A stretch of DNA of 64,000 bases, taken from DASZQL01 sp964391865. Its GTDB lineage: Bacteria > Planctomycetota > Phycisphaerae > Phycisphaerales > UBA1924. Below, in pieces: positions 45,407 through 53,795 of the stretch (within the stretch, counting starts at the first letter, position 1; each line of letters starts with the position of its first letter). The stretch lies in contig CAYMNQ010000003.1 of assembly GCA_964391865.1 (NCBI GenBank), positions 186,001 through 250,000 of the forward strand, in the 5' to 3' direction. Position numbers and translations under genes: made by a program. The notes under the pieces are model-generated. The model ran no database searches. It was not told where the DNA came from and worked only from the letters and a program-made list of their open reading frames with translations.

Positions 45407-45806
45407 CCGGGTCCCTTTCGTGAGTTTGAGGGGCGAAGCCCTGTCGTCGCCGTCGGGCCTAAATCGGCCCGAGTCAAGCGGCGTTGAGAAGGTTTCGATG
45501 AACAGCGTGGCTTGGATTCGCGCGCTTGATTGCCGGGTGAAGGGCGTCGGTCACACACGTACAGATCACGAACCGAATACGAGACTCGAAGAAGCCGTCG
45601 GACGATCGGCGACGTGTTGGGCAAACGGATGGAACCGCTTATCGAACGGTTCATATACTTTTGGTGCAAGCCGCGATGGGCAGTGGGCTCGATCGGGGGG
45701 CGCGTGGAATCCGCGCTCACGCTCGGCATCGGAATCATTCTAGGTCGCGGCAGGTTGATATCACGACGCTTGGCACTGCCGGGCGATCGCGGAGGATGGG
45801 CTCGTT
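45407..45806. other. Divergent region between the fasciclin gene and the ClpP-like pair
   Basis: Four hundred bases with no supported gene. GAACCG (45632-45637) and CGGTTC (45647-45652) form a dyad with a 9-nt centre, within GGAACC...ATATAC, which has the rough look of an ECF-type -35 (GGAAC) but without a recognised -10. GGAGGA precedes the rightward start. The stretch near 45650-45662 is AT-rich. Nothing else was found. Confidence 0.4.
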
Positions 45807-47333
45807 ATGAAGAAGAATCCCGCTCTGTCCCTGATCGCGGCTCTGGGTGTGGGTGCGGTGATCGCGTTCGGCACGCCCGGCGCGTCTTTGGCGCGCGCGG
45901 ATACGGAGAAGGCGAAGCCTTCGGCTGCCACCGCCGCGCCGGCGAGGGACGTGCTGATCCTGAAGTCGGGCAAGACAGTCGAGGGCAAGATCCTCGAAGA
46001 GACGGCGACGACCATCCGTTTCGAGGTACGGATCGGGTCGATCGCATCGCCCACGACGTACGAGAAGAGCGAGATCCTCGAGATCAAGCGCGGCGTGGCG
46101 AGCAACCCGGCAGAGAGCGACACGAAAGCCACCGAGACCAACGTGACCAAGACGGAGACTCCTTCGACCGGCTTGAAGAAGGATAAGGACAAGGATAAGG
46201 ATGAGGATGCCCGGCGCGCCCCCACGGGCGATGAGAACGCGAAGAAGATCTACCTGGTCGAGTTGAAGGACCGCTGGGGCATCCATGTGTCGGAGACGCC
46301 GATCGCGAAGATCTGCGAAGACATCGCGCGGGTGAACCCGGACATCGTGGTGTTCAAGATGGACACCCGGTCGCCGAACAACGAGCAGGGCGAGGACGAT
46401 TTCGACTCTCTGTTCCGCACGGAAACGATCGCGCCGCCGATCGAGAAGCTGATGAGCGAGCAGAATCGCCGCGTGGTCTTCTGGGTGGAGAATGCCCTGG
46501 GCGGGGCATCGTTCCTGCCGTTTATCAGCCCGGAGATTTATTTCACTGAGGAGGCACTCCTCGGCGGGATCGGCGACCTCGGCGATTTCAACATGGGCGA
46601 TCACATGGTGAACGAAAAGCAGATCTCCCTGCGCCTGGGGCACGCGGAGGGCATGTTCGTAAAGGGCGGGTACGCGCCGGAACTCGTGCGCGCGATGGCC
46701 CGCGCGGACTATTGGCTCTATGTGCGCTTCGAGGGTGGCAAGCCGATCTACAACATGCCGCTCGAGAAGATGAAGGCGGAGGACGAGGTGGCTGGCGGCT
46801 GGACCCTCCTGTCCGACGACGGCAAGGGCGATCGCAAGGACAAGTCGCGCATCAGCGGCAAGCCGAACGACACGCTCAACCTTGACGCGGTGCTCGCGAA
46901 GCAACTGGGCGTCTCCGACGGCACCGCGACGAGCATCGACCAACTCGCGGACCTGCTGGGAGTCGGCACGAACTACGTGGTGCTGAAGGACACCCGCGGG
47001 CCGAAGATCATCAAAGATTGGAAGAATGACATCGACGACGCGATTTCGAAGATCACGCGGAACCCGCAGCGGCTCGGCAAACTGTGGGTCGAATTGAACG
47101 AGACTCCAGAGCAGGGCGGCACGCCCGACGAGGTCCGAAAGGCGCTGGGCAAGCGCCTGCAGATCCTCCGTCAGATCCGCAGCATCATGGCGACCTACGC
47201 TGAGTTGTTTGACCCGGAGGGTCAGCAGAGGGCGCAGCTCGATGTCCGGATCGAAGAACTGAAAGCGAAGCTGGCGGCGGTGAACAAGGCGATCCAGAAC
47301 GCCCCGCCCGAGAACAGCAATCGTCGGAACTGA
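45807..47333 (+). CDS. Secreted ClpP/NfeD-fold (crotonase-like) protein, first paralogue, diverged active site
   Basis: A 508-residue exported protein with a signal peptide. Residues ~48-95 form a small beta domain (LKSGKTVEGKILEETATTIR) also found at the start of the next gene. A charged linker (KKDKDKDKDEDARR) leads to a ClpP/SppA/NfeD-like core: DIVVFKMDTRSPNNEQ, VVFWVENALGGASFLPFISP, IYFTEEALLGGIGDL. Ser235 in GGAS takes the place of the nucleophile, but the usual SGGG oxyanion loop is replaced by DTRSPNN, so proteolysis is doubtful. The C-terminal ~170 residues are helical. The next gene is a co-directional paralogue 71 bases on; the pair probably works together at the envelope. Confidence 0.82.
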   Translation: MKKNPALSLIAALGVGAVIAFGTPGASLARADTEKAKPSAATAAPARDVLILKSGKTVEGKILEETATTIRFEVRIGSIASPTTYEKSEILEIKRGVASNPAESDTKATETNVTKTETPSTGLKKDKDKDKDEDARRAPTGDENAKKIYLVELKDRWGIHVSETPIAKICEDIARVNPDIVVFKMDTRSPNNEQGEDDFDSLFRTETIAPPIEKLMSEQNRRVVFWVENALGGASFLPFISPEIYFTEEALLGGIGDLGDFNMGDHMVNEKQISLRLGHAEGMFVKGGYAPELVRAMARADYWLYVRFEGGKPIYNMPLEKMKAEDEVAGGWTLLSDDGKGDRKDKSRISGKPNDTLNLDAVLAKQLGVSDGTATSIDQLADLLGVGTNYVVLKDTRGPKIIKDWKNDIDDAISKITRNPQRLGKLWVELNETPEQGGTPDEVRKALGKRLQILRQIRSIMATYAELFDPEGQQRAQLDVRIEELKAKLAAVNKAIQNAPPENSNRRN

Positions 47334-47404
47334 AAAGCGCGAGCCCAGCGAAGAATTAGCCGAGAGAAGTACCGTTCCGCGCGCCACGCGCAAGAGAGGT
47401 TGAC

Positions 47405-48664
47405 ATGCTCCGCAGACTGAAACCGTTCGTGATGGCTCTGGCGCTGGCTCTGGCGGCGCTGGTCCCGTCGATCTCCGCCTCCGCCGCCGCCGTTCATCTG
47501 AAGAACGGGAAGGTGGTCGAGGGGCGCATCGTGAAGGAGGCCGACGCCTTCGTCATCCTGATGGTGAAGGTCGCCGGCATCGAGAAGCAGGAGACGTTCA
47601 CGAAGGACGAGATCAAGAAGATCGTCCGCGATGAAGCCGCGAAGACCGACGACAAGCCGGCCGACGCGGCGGCGATCGACGCGCCGGCGGTGACGCCCAA
47701 GTCGAACGCGAACATCCCGGCGGGCGCGACGAAGATCGCGTTCATCAGCCTCGAAGAAATGGTCGGCCCGTTCCTGAATGCGGACGCGCTGCTGCATTCC
47801 GTCTCGCTGCTCGACGAGCTTCCGGAGAACGAACGCCCGGACATCGTGGTGCTGCGGATCAACTCGGGCGGCGGCGCGCTCTCGGAAGTGGAGCCGCTGT
47901 CAGACGCGATCCACAAGAAGATCAAGCCCAAGTACCGCGTCGTGGCGTGGATCGAGTCCGCCATCTCGGCGGCGAGCATGACCGGGCTGAACTGCGAAGA
48001 AATCTACTTCATGAAGGAAGGGAACTTCGGCGGTACGGTGGCGTTCTCCCAGACCGGCCCCGGGCAGGCGAAGGCGATGGACGGCGAGGGGCTCCAGTGG
48101 GTGCTCTCCATCGGCGAAATGCTGAGCAAGCGCGGCGGGTACAACCCGCTCCTCATGCGGGCGATGCAGATTCTGATGCCATTGTCGTGCGACATCGATG
48201 CCGACGGCAACGTGATCTGGAAGGAAGGCACCGCCGGGCAGTTCCTGGTCAACCCGCCCGACCGGATTCTCACCCTCAACTCGACCGACGCGTTGAAGTA
48301 CAAGTTCTCGCGCGGGACCGCGGACACCAAGGAAGAACTCGCGAAGCTCATGGGCTGCAAGGAATGGGTCGAGGTCGGTCCCGAGGCGGATGAGTACCAG
48401 GTCGAGTTCCGCGAAGCCGTCAAGGAAGCTCAGGCACGCACGAGCGAACTCATCAACAAGATGAACATCGCGATCCAGTACGGCGAGGCGGGCAAGGCGC
48501 GCACATACCTGAACGAGCTCCGATCGATCGCGCGGCGCGCTCCCTCGATGGCGAAGTACGGCGACCCGGCTCTGACCAAGGAGTGGTTCGAAGACGTCGA
48601 GAAGCAGCTGCGCAAGATCATCGACGCGCAGGAGAAAGCGAAACGCGACGCGCAGAACCGCTAA
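47405..48664 (+). CDS. Secreted ClpP/NfeD-fold serine-protease-like protein, second paralogue
   Basis: A 419-residue exported protein (signal peptide MLRRLKPFVMALALALAALV) with the same small N-terminal beta domain (LKNGKVVEGRIVKEADAFVI) and a better conserved ClpP/NfeD core: IVVLRINSGGGALSEVEPL (oxyanion loop), VVAWIESAISAASMTGLNCE with Ser191 at the nucleophile position, and IYFMKEGNFGGTVAF. It may be an active serine protease of the NfeD/SppA type, yet the Lys partner cannot be assigned with certainty. The C-terminus is a charged helix. AGAGG lies before ATG 47405. A strong terminator ends the unit. Confidence 0.85.
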   Translation: MLRRLKPFVMALALALAALVPSISASAAAVHLKNGKVVEGRIVKEADAFVILMVKVAGIEKQETFTKDEIKKIVRDEAAKTDDKPADAAAIDAPAVTPKSNANIPAGATKIAFISLEEMVGPFLNADALLHSVSLLDELPENERPDIVVLRINSGGGALSEVEPLSDAIHKKIKPKYRVVAWIESAISAASMTGLNCEEIYFMKEGNFGGTVAFSQTGPGQAKAMDGEGLQWVLSIGEMLSKRGGYNPLLMRAMQILMPLSCDIDADGNVIWKEGTAGQFLVNPPDRILTLNSTDALKYKFSRGTADTKEELAKLMGCKEWVEVGPEADEYQVEFREAVKEAQARTSELINKMNIAIQYGEAGKARTYLNELRSIARRAPSMAKYGDPALTKEWFEDVEKQLRKIIDAQEKAKRDAQNR

Positions 48665-48695
48665 GCGATCGGTTCGGTTTGAACGGCTCGGATTC

Positions 48696-48730
48696 CCGGC
48701 CCGGCGCTCAGCGCCGGGCCGGTTCTTTTT
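48696..48730 (+). terminator. Intrinsic terminator after the ClpP/NfeD-like pair
   Basis: A perfect 12-bp stem CCGGCCCGGCGC (48696-48707) / GCGCCGGGCCGG (48711-48722), loop TCA, then TTCTTTTT. It is the most canonical terminator in the window. Confidence 0.92.
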
Positions 48731-48802
48731 CGCGGCCGTTCGGCGGCTTATGCTGGGCGATTCCATGTTGAAATCGTCGATGACCCATTCCGGGAGCCGC
48801 GC

Positions 48803-50584
48803 ATGAAACCGACAAGTTCGCCCGCTTCGAGTGCACGTGCCGAGGGGTTGGTATCGCTTCCTCCGGCGAAGCCCGCGTCGGACTTTGTGCCGGCGTCGTT
48901 CGACGGGGCGGACTGGGGCTCGATCGAGCCGCTGGCGGTGGAACTGCTGAAGCGCGAGCTGAAGTCCGCCGCCGACATCGAGCGGTGGCTGCTGGACCGC
49001 AGCGAGTTCGACGCGGCGTGCTCGGAAGCGCGGATCGACCTCTACATCGCGATGACGTGCCACACCGACGACGATGCGGTGGCGGCGGCGTACACGCGGC
49101 ACCTCGAGGACATCGATCCGAAGCTGCGCCAGCTCTCGTTCGATCTCAGCAAGCGGCTTGTCGAGGCCGCCGCCCGGCACCCGCTGGACCCGCGGCGCTA
49201 CGGCGTGCTGCTGCGCGATTCGCGCGCCGAGGTCGAGCTGTTCCGCGAGGAGAACCTGCCGCTCTTCACCGAGCACGAGAAGCTGGGGCAGCGCTACCAG
49301 CAGTTGATCGGCGCGATGACAGTGCGGTTCGGCGGGGAGGAACGCACCCTGCCGCAGATGGCGAAGGAGCAGATGGCGACCGAGCGCGCGGTGCGTGAGT
49401 CGGCGTTCCGGGCCGTAGCGGAGCGGCGCCTGCGCGACCGAGATGAAATCGATGACATTTACGACCGGATGCTGGCGCTGCGGGCGCGGATCGCGTCGAA
49501 CACGGGGTTCGAGAATTACCGCGACTACAGCTTCAAGGCGCGGCGTCGGTTTGATTACACGCCGGCGCACTGCTTCGCGCTGCACGGCGCGGTGGAGAAG
49601 CACATCGTGCCGCTGACGCGCGTGACGGCGGAGCGTCGCCGGCGTGCGATGGGCGTGAGCGCGATGCGGCCGTGGGATGTCGCGGTCGACCAGCATGGTC
49701 GCCCGCCGCTGAAGCCGTTCACGAACGGCGATGACCTTCTCGAACGCTGCCGGCGGGTGTTCGACCGCATGGACCCGGCGCTGTCGCGCTTCTTCCGGGC
49801 GCTGGGCGAGAACGGCGCACCGGCGAGGGGGTTCGACCTCGACAGCCGCAAGGGCAAGGCACCGGGCGGGTACCAGGCGATGCGCGACCGGGAGCGCACG
49901 CCCTTCATCTTCATGAACGCCGCTGGCGTGCAGCGCGACGTGGAGACGCTGGTGCACGAAGCGGGGCACGCGTTCCACGCGCTCTTTGCCCGCGATGAAC
50001 CGCTGGTGTGGTACCGCGAGGCACCGACGGAGTTCTGCGAAGTCGCGAGTATGACGATGGAATTGCTCACCGCGCCATTCTTTGACGAGTTCTATTCGAC
50101 GGCGGAGGAACTCGGGCGCGCCAAGCGTGACCAGATCGAGGGGCACGCGCTCGCCACCCTGCCGTGGATCGCGCAGGTGGACGCGTTCCAGCACTGGACG
50201 CACACGAACCCGGGTCATTCGCGCGCCGAGCGCAACCGAGCGTGGCTCGAACTCGACCAGCGCTTCGGCGCGGGCGTGTCATGGGAGGGGCTCGAAGACG
50301 AGCGCGCGTGGCAGTGGCACAAGCAACTCCACCTCTTCACGCACCCGTTCTATTACATCGAGTACGGCATCGCGCGCCTCGGCTCGATGGGGCTGTGGCT
50401 CGTGGCGATCGAACAGGGATTGCCCGAAGCGCTGCGGCGCTACGAGCGCGGGCTGTCGCTCGGCGGGTCGCGCCCGCTGCCGGAGCTATTCGAAGCCGCG
50501 GGATTGCCGTTCGAGTTCGGCGATGCGATCGTCGAGCGACTGGCGCGAGCGGCGGAGCGGGAACTCGCGAAATTGCCGGGGTAG
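48803..50584 (+). CDS. M3-family oligoendopeptidase
   Basis: A 593-residue zinc metallopeptidase of the M3 (thimet/PepF) family, cutting short peptides in the cytoplasm. The zinc motif HExGH is seen as HEAGH (His385, Glu386, His389), with the third ligand in the downstream EAPTEFCEVASMTME. Other hallmarks: FRAVAERRLRDRDEIDDIYD, GFENYRDYSFKARRRFDYTP and, late, FTHPFYYIEYGIARLG. No signal peptide. The start at 48803 is an ATG shortly after GGGAGC. The gene stands apart from the decarboxylase gene by about 65 bases. Confidence 0.94.
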   Translation: MKPTSSPASSARAEGLVSLPPAKPASDFVPASFDGADWGSIEPLAVELLKRELKSAADIERWLLDRSEFDAACSEARIDLYIAMTCHTDDDAVAAAYTRHLEDIDPKLRQLSFDLSKRLVEAAARHPLDPRRYGVLLRDSRAEVELFREENLPLFTEHEKLGQRYQQLIGAMTVRFGGEERTLPQMAKEQMATERAVRESAFRAVAERRLRDRDEIDDIYDRMLALRARIASNTGFENYRDYSFKARRRFDYTPAHCFALHGAVEKHIVPLTRVTAERRRRAMGVSAMRPWDVAVDQHGRPPLKPFTNGDDLLERCRRVFDRMDPALSRFFRALGENGAPARGFDLDSRKGKAPGGYQAMRDRERTPFIFMNAAGVQRDVETLVHEAGHAFHALFARDEPLVWYREAPTEFCEVASMTMELLTAPFFDEFYSTAEELGRAKRDQIEGHALATLPWIAQVDAFQHWTHTNPGHSRAERNRAWLELDQRFGAGVSWEGLEDERAWQWHKQLHLFTHPFYYIEYGIARLGSMGLWLVAIEQGLPEALRRYERGLSLGGSRPLPELFEAAGLPFEFGDAIVERLARAAERELAKLPG

Positions 50585-50650
50585 TACACCATCGCGATTC
50601 CTTCGCGTTTGCTCGGGACGACGGGCGGAAACTGCCCTACGCTATCCCCC

Positions 50651-52237
50651 ATGCCTGAGCCTTCCAGCAGCCATTCTTCCACCCACGGATCAGTCCCCCA
50701 CATGACCCCCGACGAGTTCCGTCGGCGGGGTCATCAGATGGTCGATTGGATCGCCGACTACATGGGGAAAGTGGGGGAGTACCCCGTCCTGTCGCGCAAC
50801 ACGCCGAACGAATTGTTCAACGCGCTGCCCGCCGCCGCGCCGGAGCAGGGCGAGCCGTGGGAGAACATCCTGCGCGATATTGACCGCTTGATCATCCCGG
50901 GCGTCACGCACTGGCAGTCGCCGCGGTTCTTCGCGTATTTCAGCGCGAACGCGAGCGCGCCGGGGATGCTGGGCGAGATGCTCGCCGGCGCGCTGGGCAT
51001 CCAGGGCATGCTCTGGACCACCAGCCCCGCGTGCACGGAACTCGAAACGAAAGTCATGGACTGGCTCGCCGACATGATCGGCCTGCCAGCGCGCTTCAAG
51101 AGCACGAGCACTGAGCCGCAGCAGGGCGGCGGCGTGATCCAGTGCACCGCGAGCGATTCGAACCTCGTCGCGCTCCTCGCCGCCCGCTACCGCGCCGCGC
51201 GGCGGTTGAAGAGCGACGGCCCCGGCGCGGCGCACCAGCACGACGACGATTCGCTCGCCGCGCTCGGCGCGCCGGATTTTCGAACGTTCACGGCGTACAC
51301 CTCCACGCAGGCGCACAGTTCAGTCGTGAAGGGGCTGATCGTTGCGGGGATGCCGCGGGAGAACCTGCGCCTGATCGAGGTGGACGAGAAACTGGCGATG
51401 AAGTCGCGGGCGCTTGCGGACGCCATCGCGCGCGATCGGGCGGCGGGGCTGCACCCCTTCTTCGTCACCGCGACCACAGGCACGACGAGTTCCACCGCGA
51501 TCGACCCGCTCCGCCCGATCGGCGAGGTGTGCCGGCGCGAGGGGCTTTGGCTGCATGTCGATGCCGCGTTCGCCGGGGCCGCGTGCGTGTGCCCCGAGTT
51601 CCGCTGGATGATCGACGGCATCGAGCTCGCCGATTCCTTCGTCTTCGACCCGCACAAATGGCTGCTGACGAACCTGCACTGCTCCGCGTTCTGGGTCAGC
51701 GACCGCGCGGCACTCACAGGCGCGATGTCCGTCACGCCCGAGTACCTGAAGAACGCGATGAGCCAGTCCGGGCAGGTGATCGACTACCGCGACTGGCAGG
51801 TACCGCTGGGCCGGCGGTTCAACGCGCTGAAGCTGTGGTTTGTCATCCGGCACTACGGCGTGGAGGGTTTGCGCGCCCACATCCGCGAGCACGTCCGCCT
51901 CGCCACGCTGATGGAATCGATCATCCGCGACGACCCGAAGAAGCACTTCGAGATCGCCGCCCCGAGGTCGTGCGCCCTGGTGTGCTTCAGGTTACCCCCG
52001 CCGGCGACCGACGAGGACAACAAAAAAGTGCTCGAAGCGGTGAACCGCTCGGGCGAGGCGTACCTGTCGCACACGGTGATCCCGGTGCGCGAGCCGGACG
52101 GGAGCATGCAGCCGCGGGTGGTGCTGAGGTTAGCGATCGCGGGGTCGAACACGACGGAGCCGGAGATTCGGCGGACGTGGAAGGCGCTGTGCGCGGCAGC
52201 GGAGACTGGGCGCGCGAGCAACACGAACCGCACCTGA
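50651..52237 (+). CDS. PLP-dependent group II amino-acid decarboxylase (aromatic-amino-acid type)
   Basis: A 528-residue fold-type I PLP enzyme. The N-terminal pattern (TPDEFRRRGHQMVDWIADYM, THWQSPRFFAYFSANAS) and the segment LWTTSPACTELETKVMDWLA are those of the aromatic L-amino-acid/tyrosine decarboxylase family. The cofactor Lys is in DPHKW (Lys336), and LHVDAAFAG holds the Asp that contacts the PLP ring nitrogen. The substrate is probably Phe, Tyr, Trp or DOPA, but cannot be fixed from sequence. ATG 50651 is used; another at 50702 begins the conserved core. It is convergent with the SQR gene, 38 bases away. Confidence 0.93.
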   Translation: MPEPSSSHSSTHGSVPHMTPDEFRRRGHQMVDWIADYMGKVGEYPVLSRNTPNELFNALPAAAPEQGEPWENILRDIDRLIIPGVTHWQSPRFFAYFSANASAPGMLGEMLAGALGIQGMLWTTSPACTELETKVMDWLADMIGLPARFKSTSTEPQQGGGVIQCTASDSNLVALLAARYRAARRLKSDGPGAAHQHDDDSLAALGAPDFRTFTAYTSTQAHSSVVKGLIVAGMPRENLRLIEVDEKLAMKSRALADAIARDRAAGLHPFFVTATTGTTSSTAIDPLRPIGEVCRREGLWLHVDAAFAGAACVCPEFRWMIDGIELADSFVFDPHKWLLTNLHCSAFWVSDRAALTGAMSVTPEYLKNAMSQSGQVIDYRDWQVPLGRRFNALKLWFVIRHYGVEGLRAHIREHVRLATLMESIIRDDPKKHFEIAAPRSCALVCFRLPPPATDEDNKKVLEAVNRSGEAYLSHTVIPVREPDGSMQPRVVLRLAIAGSNTTEPEIRRTWKALCAAAETGRASNTNRT

Positions 52238-52275
52238 CACGAAACATTACTACGCAGTCCGCTGGAGGCGAAATT

Positions 52276-53469
52276 CTAAGCCCTCCCTTTCATCATCCCC
52301 TTCCAATACATCAGCGGCAGCAGATGCTTCTTCAGCTGGTACATGCTCCACCGCTCCTTCCCCTGGTCGAACGGGAACGTCTCCCGCGGCTTGAGGTCGT
52401 AGTCGAACTCCGCGAGGATCAGCTTGCCGTAGCCGGTGGTCAGCGGGCAGGACGTGTAGCCGTCGTACATTTCGATCGGCTGGCCGCCCTTGATCTGTGA
52501 CATCAGGTTCGCGCAGAGAACCGGGGCTTGCTTGCGGATTGCGGCGGCTGTCTTGCTGGTCGGCAAGCTCGAGCAATCGCCCAGCGCGTAGACGTTCATC
52601 CACTTCGGGTTGCGCAGCGTGTTCTTGTCGATGTTGAACCAGCCGGCTTCGTTCGCGAACGGGCTTGATTTGATAAACGGGGGCGGGCTCATCGGCGGCG
52701 TCACGTGGATCATGTCCCAGTGCTGCACGACTTCCTTGTTCGCGTTCAAATCCTGGAACACCGCTTCGCGGCTCGCGGTACGGAGTTCGACGAGGCTGTG
52801 CCGGTAGTTCACCGTGATGCCTTTGCGCTTGATCACGTCGAGCAGCGCCTTCGCGTACTTCTCGACTTTGAAGATGGCCGCTTCGCCCATGAAGAACAGG
52901 ATGTTGGTCTTCTCTCGCATGCCCCGGCGTCGAAACGCGTCGTCTGCGAGGTACATGATTTTCTGCGGTGCCCCGCCGCACTTGATGGGCGTCGCTGGGT
53001 GGGTGAAGAGCGCGTCGCCGCCCTTGAAATTCTGGATGGTGCGCCAGGTGAGCGGCGCGGACTCGAAGGAGTAGTTGCTGCAGATGCCGTGCTGCCCGAC
53101 GTTGCCTGGCAGGCCCTTCACCTTGTCCCAATCCACGCACAAACCCGCGGCGACGACGAGATAGTCGTAGGTATAAGCGCGCCCGTTCTTCGTGCGCACC
53201 GTGTTCTTGTCCGGGTCGAACTCGGTGACGCTGTCGCGCAGCCACTCGACGCCGGCGGGCATGATGTCTTTCTCGGAGCGCACGGTCGACTGCACGTCCG
53301 CGTCGCCGGCGCCGACGAGGGTCCACATCGGCTGGTAGTAGTGCTTGTCCGAGGGCTCGATGACCGCGACCTTCCCTTTGCCGAGCTGTTTCACGAGGCG
53401 CGCGGCGACGGAGATTCCGCCCGTGCCGCCGCCGACGATGACGACTTGGAAGTGACGAGACTGGTCCAT
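52276..53469 (-). CDS. Sulfide:quinone oxidoreductase-like flavoprotein
   Basis: A 397-residue FAD-dependent disulfide oxidoreductase of the SQR family, which oxidises H2S to sulfane sulfur and passes electrons to quinone at the membrane. Seen: the FAD-binding VVIVGGGTGGISVAARL, KHYYQPMWTLVGAG, YDYLVVAAGL, the redox Cys in PIKCGGAPQK (Cys164), the second FAD motif VYALGDCSSLPTSKTAAAI, and Cys341 in YTSCPLTTGYGK. Both central cysteines are therefore present. The start at 53469 has GGAG eight bases upstream. It is divergent from the CstB-like persulfide dioxygenase gene, which fits the known sequence of sulfide oxidation followed by persulfide oxidation. Confidence 0.93.
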   Translation of the reverse strand: MDQSRHFQVVIVGGGTGGISVAARLVKQLGKGKVAVIEPSDKHYYQPMWTLVGAGDADVQSTVRSEKDIMPAGVEWLRDSVTEFDPDKNTVRTKNGRAYTYDYLVVAAGLCVDWDKVKGLPGNVGQHGICSNYSFESAPLTWRTIQNFKGGDALFTHPATPIKCGGAPQKIMYLADDAFRRRGMREKTNILFFMGEAAIFKVEKYAKALLDVIKRKGITVNYRHSLVELRTASREAVFQDLNANKEVVQHWDMIHVTPPMSPPPFIKSSPFANEAGWFNIDKNTLRNPKWMNVYALGDCSSLPTSKTAAAIRKQAPVLCANLMSQIKGGQPIEMYDGYTSCPLTTGYGKLILAEFDYDLKPRETFPFDQGKERWSMYQLKKHLLPLMYWKGMMKGRA

Positions 53470-53680
53470 GAGCGTTGCTCCTTTCATGCGCGGCACACGC
53501 GGGCAGCCGTCACGAGTGCGGTGGTTCCGGCGGCGTGCGCGGCGGCGGATCGATGTCGCGGCGTGATCCAGGGCGAGGGATGGGCCGAGTGTACGGCCCG
53601 GTTTGATGAATGTCCGATTCTGGAGCGCGTCGTGCAACCCGCGCGCGATGCCCAATACTCGTGCGAACGCTCATTCACAG

Positions 53681-53695
53681 CGATGACCGGGGGTC
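53681..53695. promoter_or_regulatory. Palindrome in the sqr/persulfide-dioxygenase divergent region, candidate operator
   Basis: ATGACC-GGG-GGTCAT is a perfect 6+6 inverted repeat in the ~325-bp region between the two divergent sulfide genes. A possible -10 (TAGAAT) for the rightward gene sits at 53740-53745 without a good -35. A sulfide- or persulfide-sensing regulator is the obvious candidate ligand, but none is encoded in this window. Confidence 0.45.
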
Positions 53696-53795
53696 ATGCG
53701 GGGATGCCCGGTGACTGCGGGAGATCCGCCGAAAATCCGCCTAGAATTGCGTTCCCGTGGCGATCCCGCTGCGGCGATTCTGGAGATACTCCGCC

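Noticed and set aside
45631..45662. Possible ECF promoter GGAACC-N16-ATATAC upstream of the ClpP-like pair, perhaps used by the nearby ECF sigma factor.
   Set aside because: The -10 does not match known ECF boxes (CGTC/CGTT) and the distance to the gene is about 150 bases; kept only as a note.
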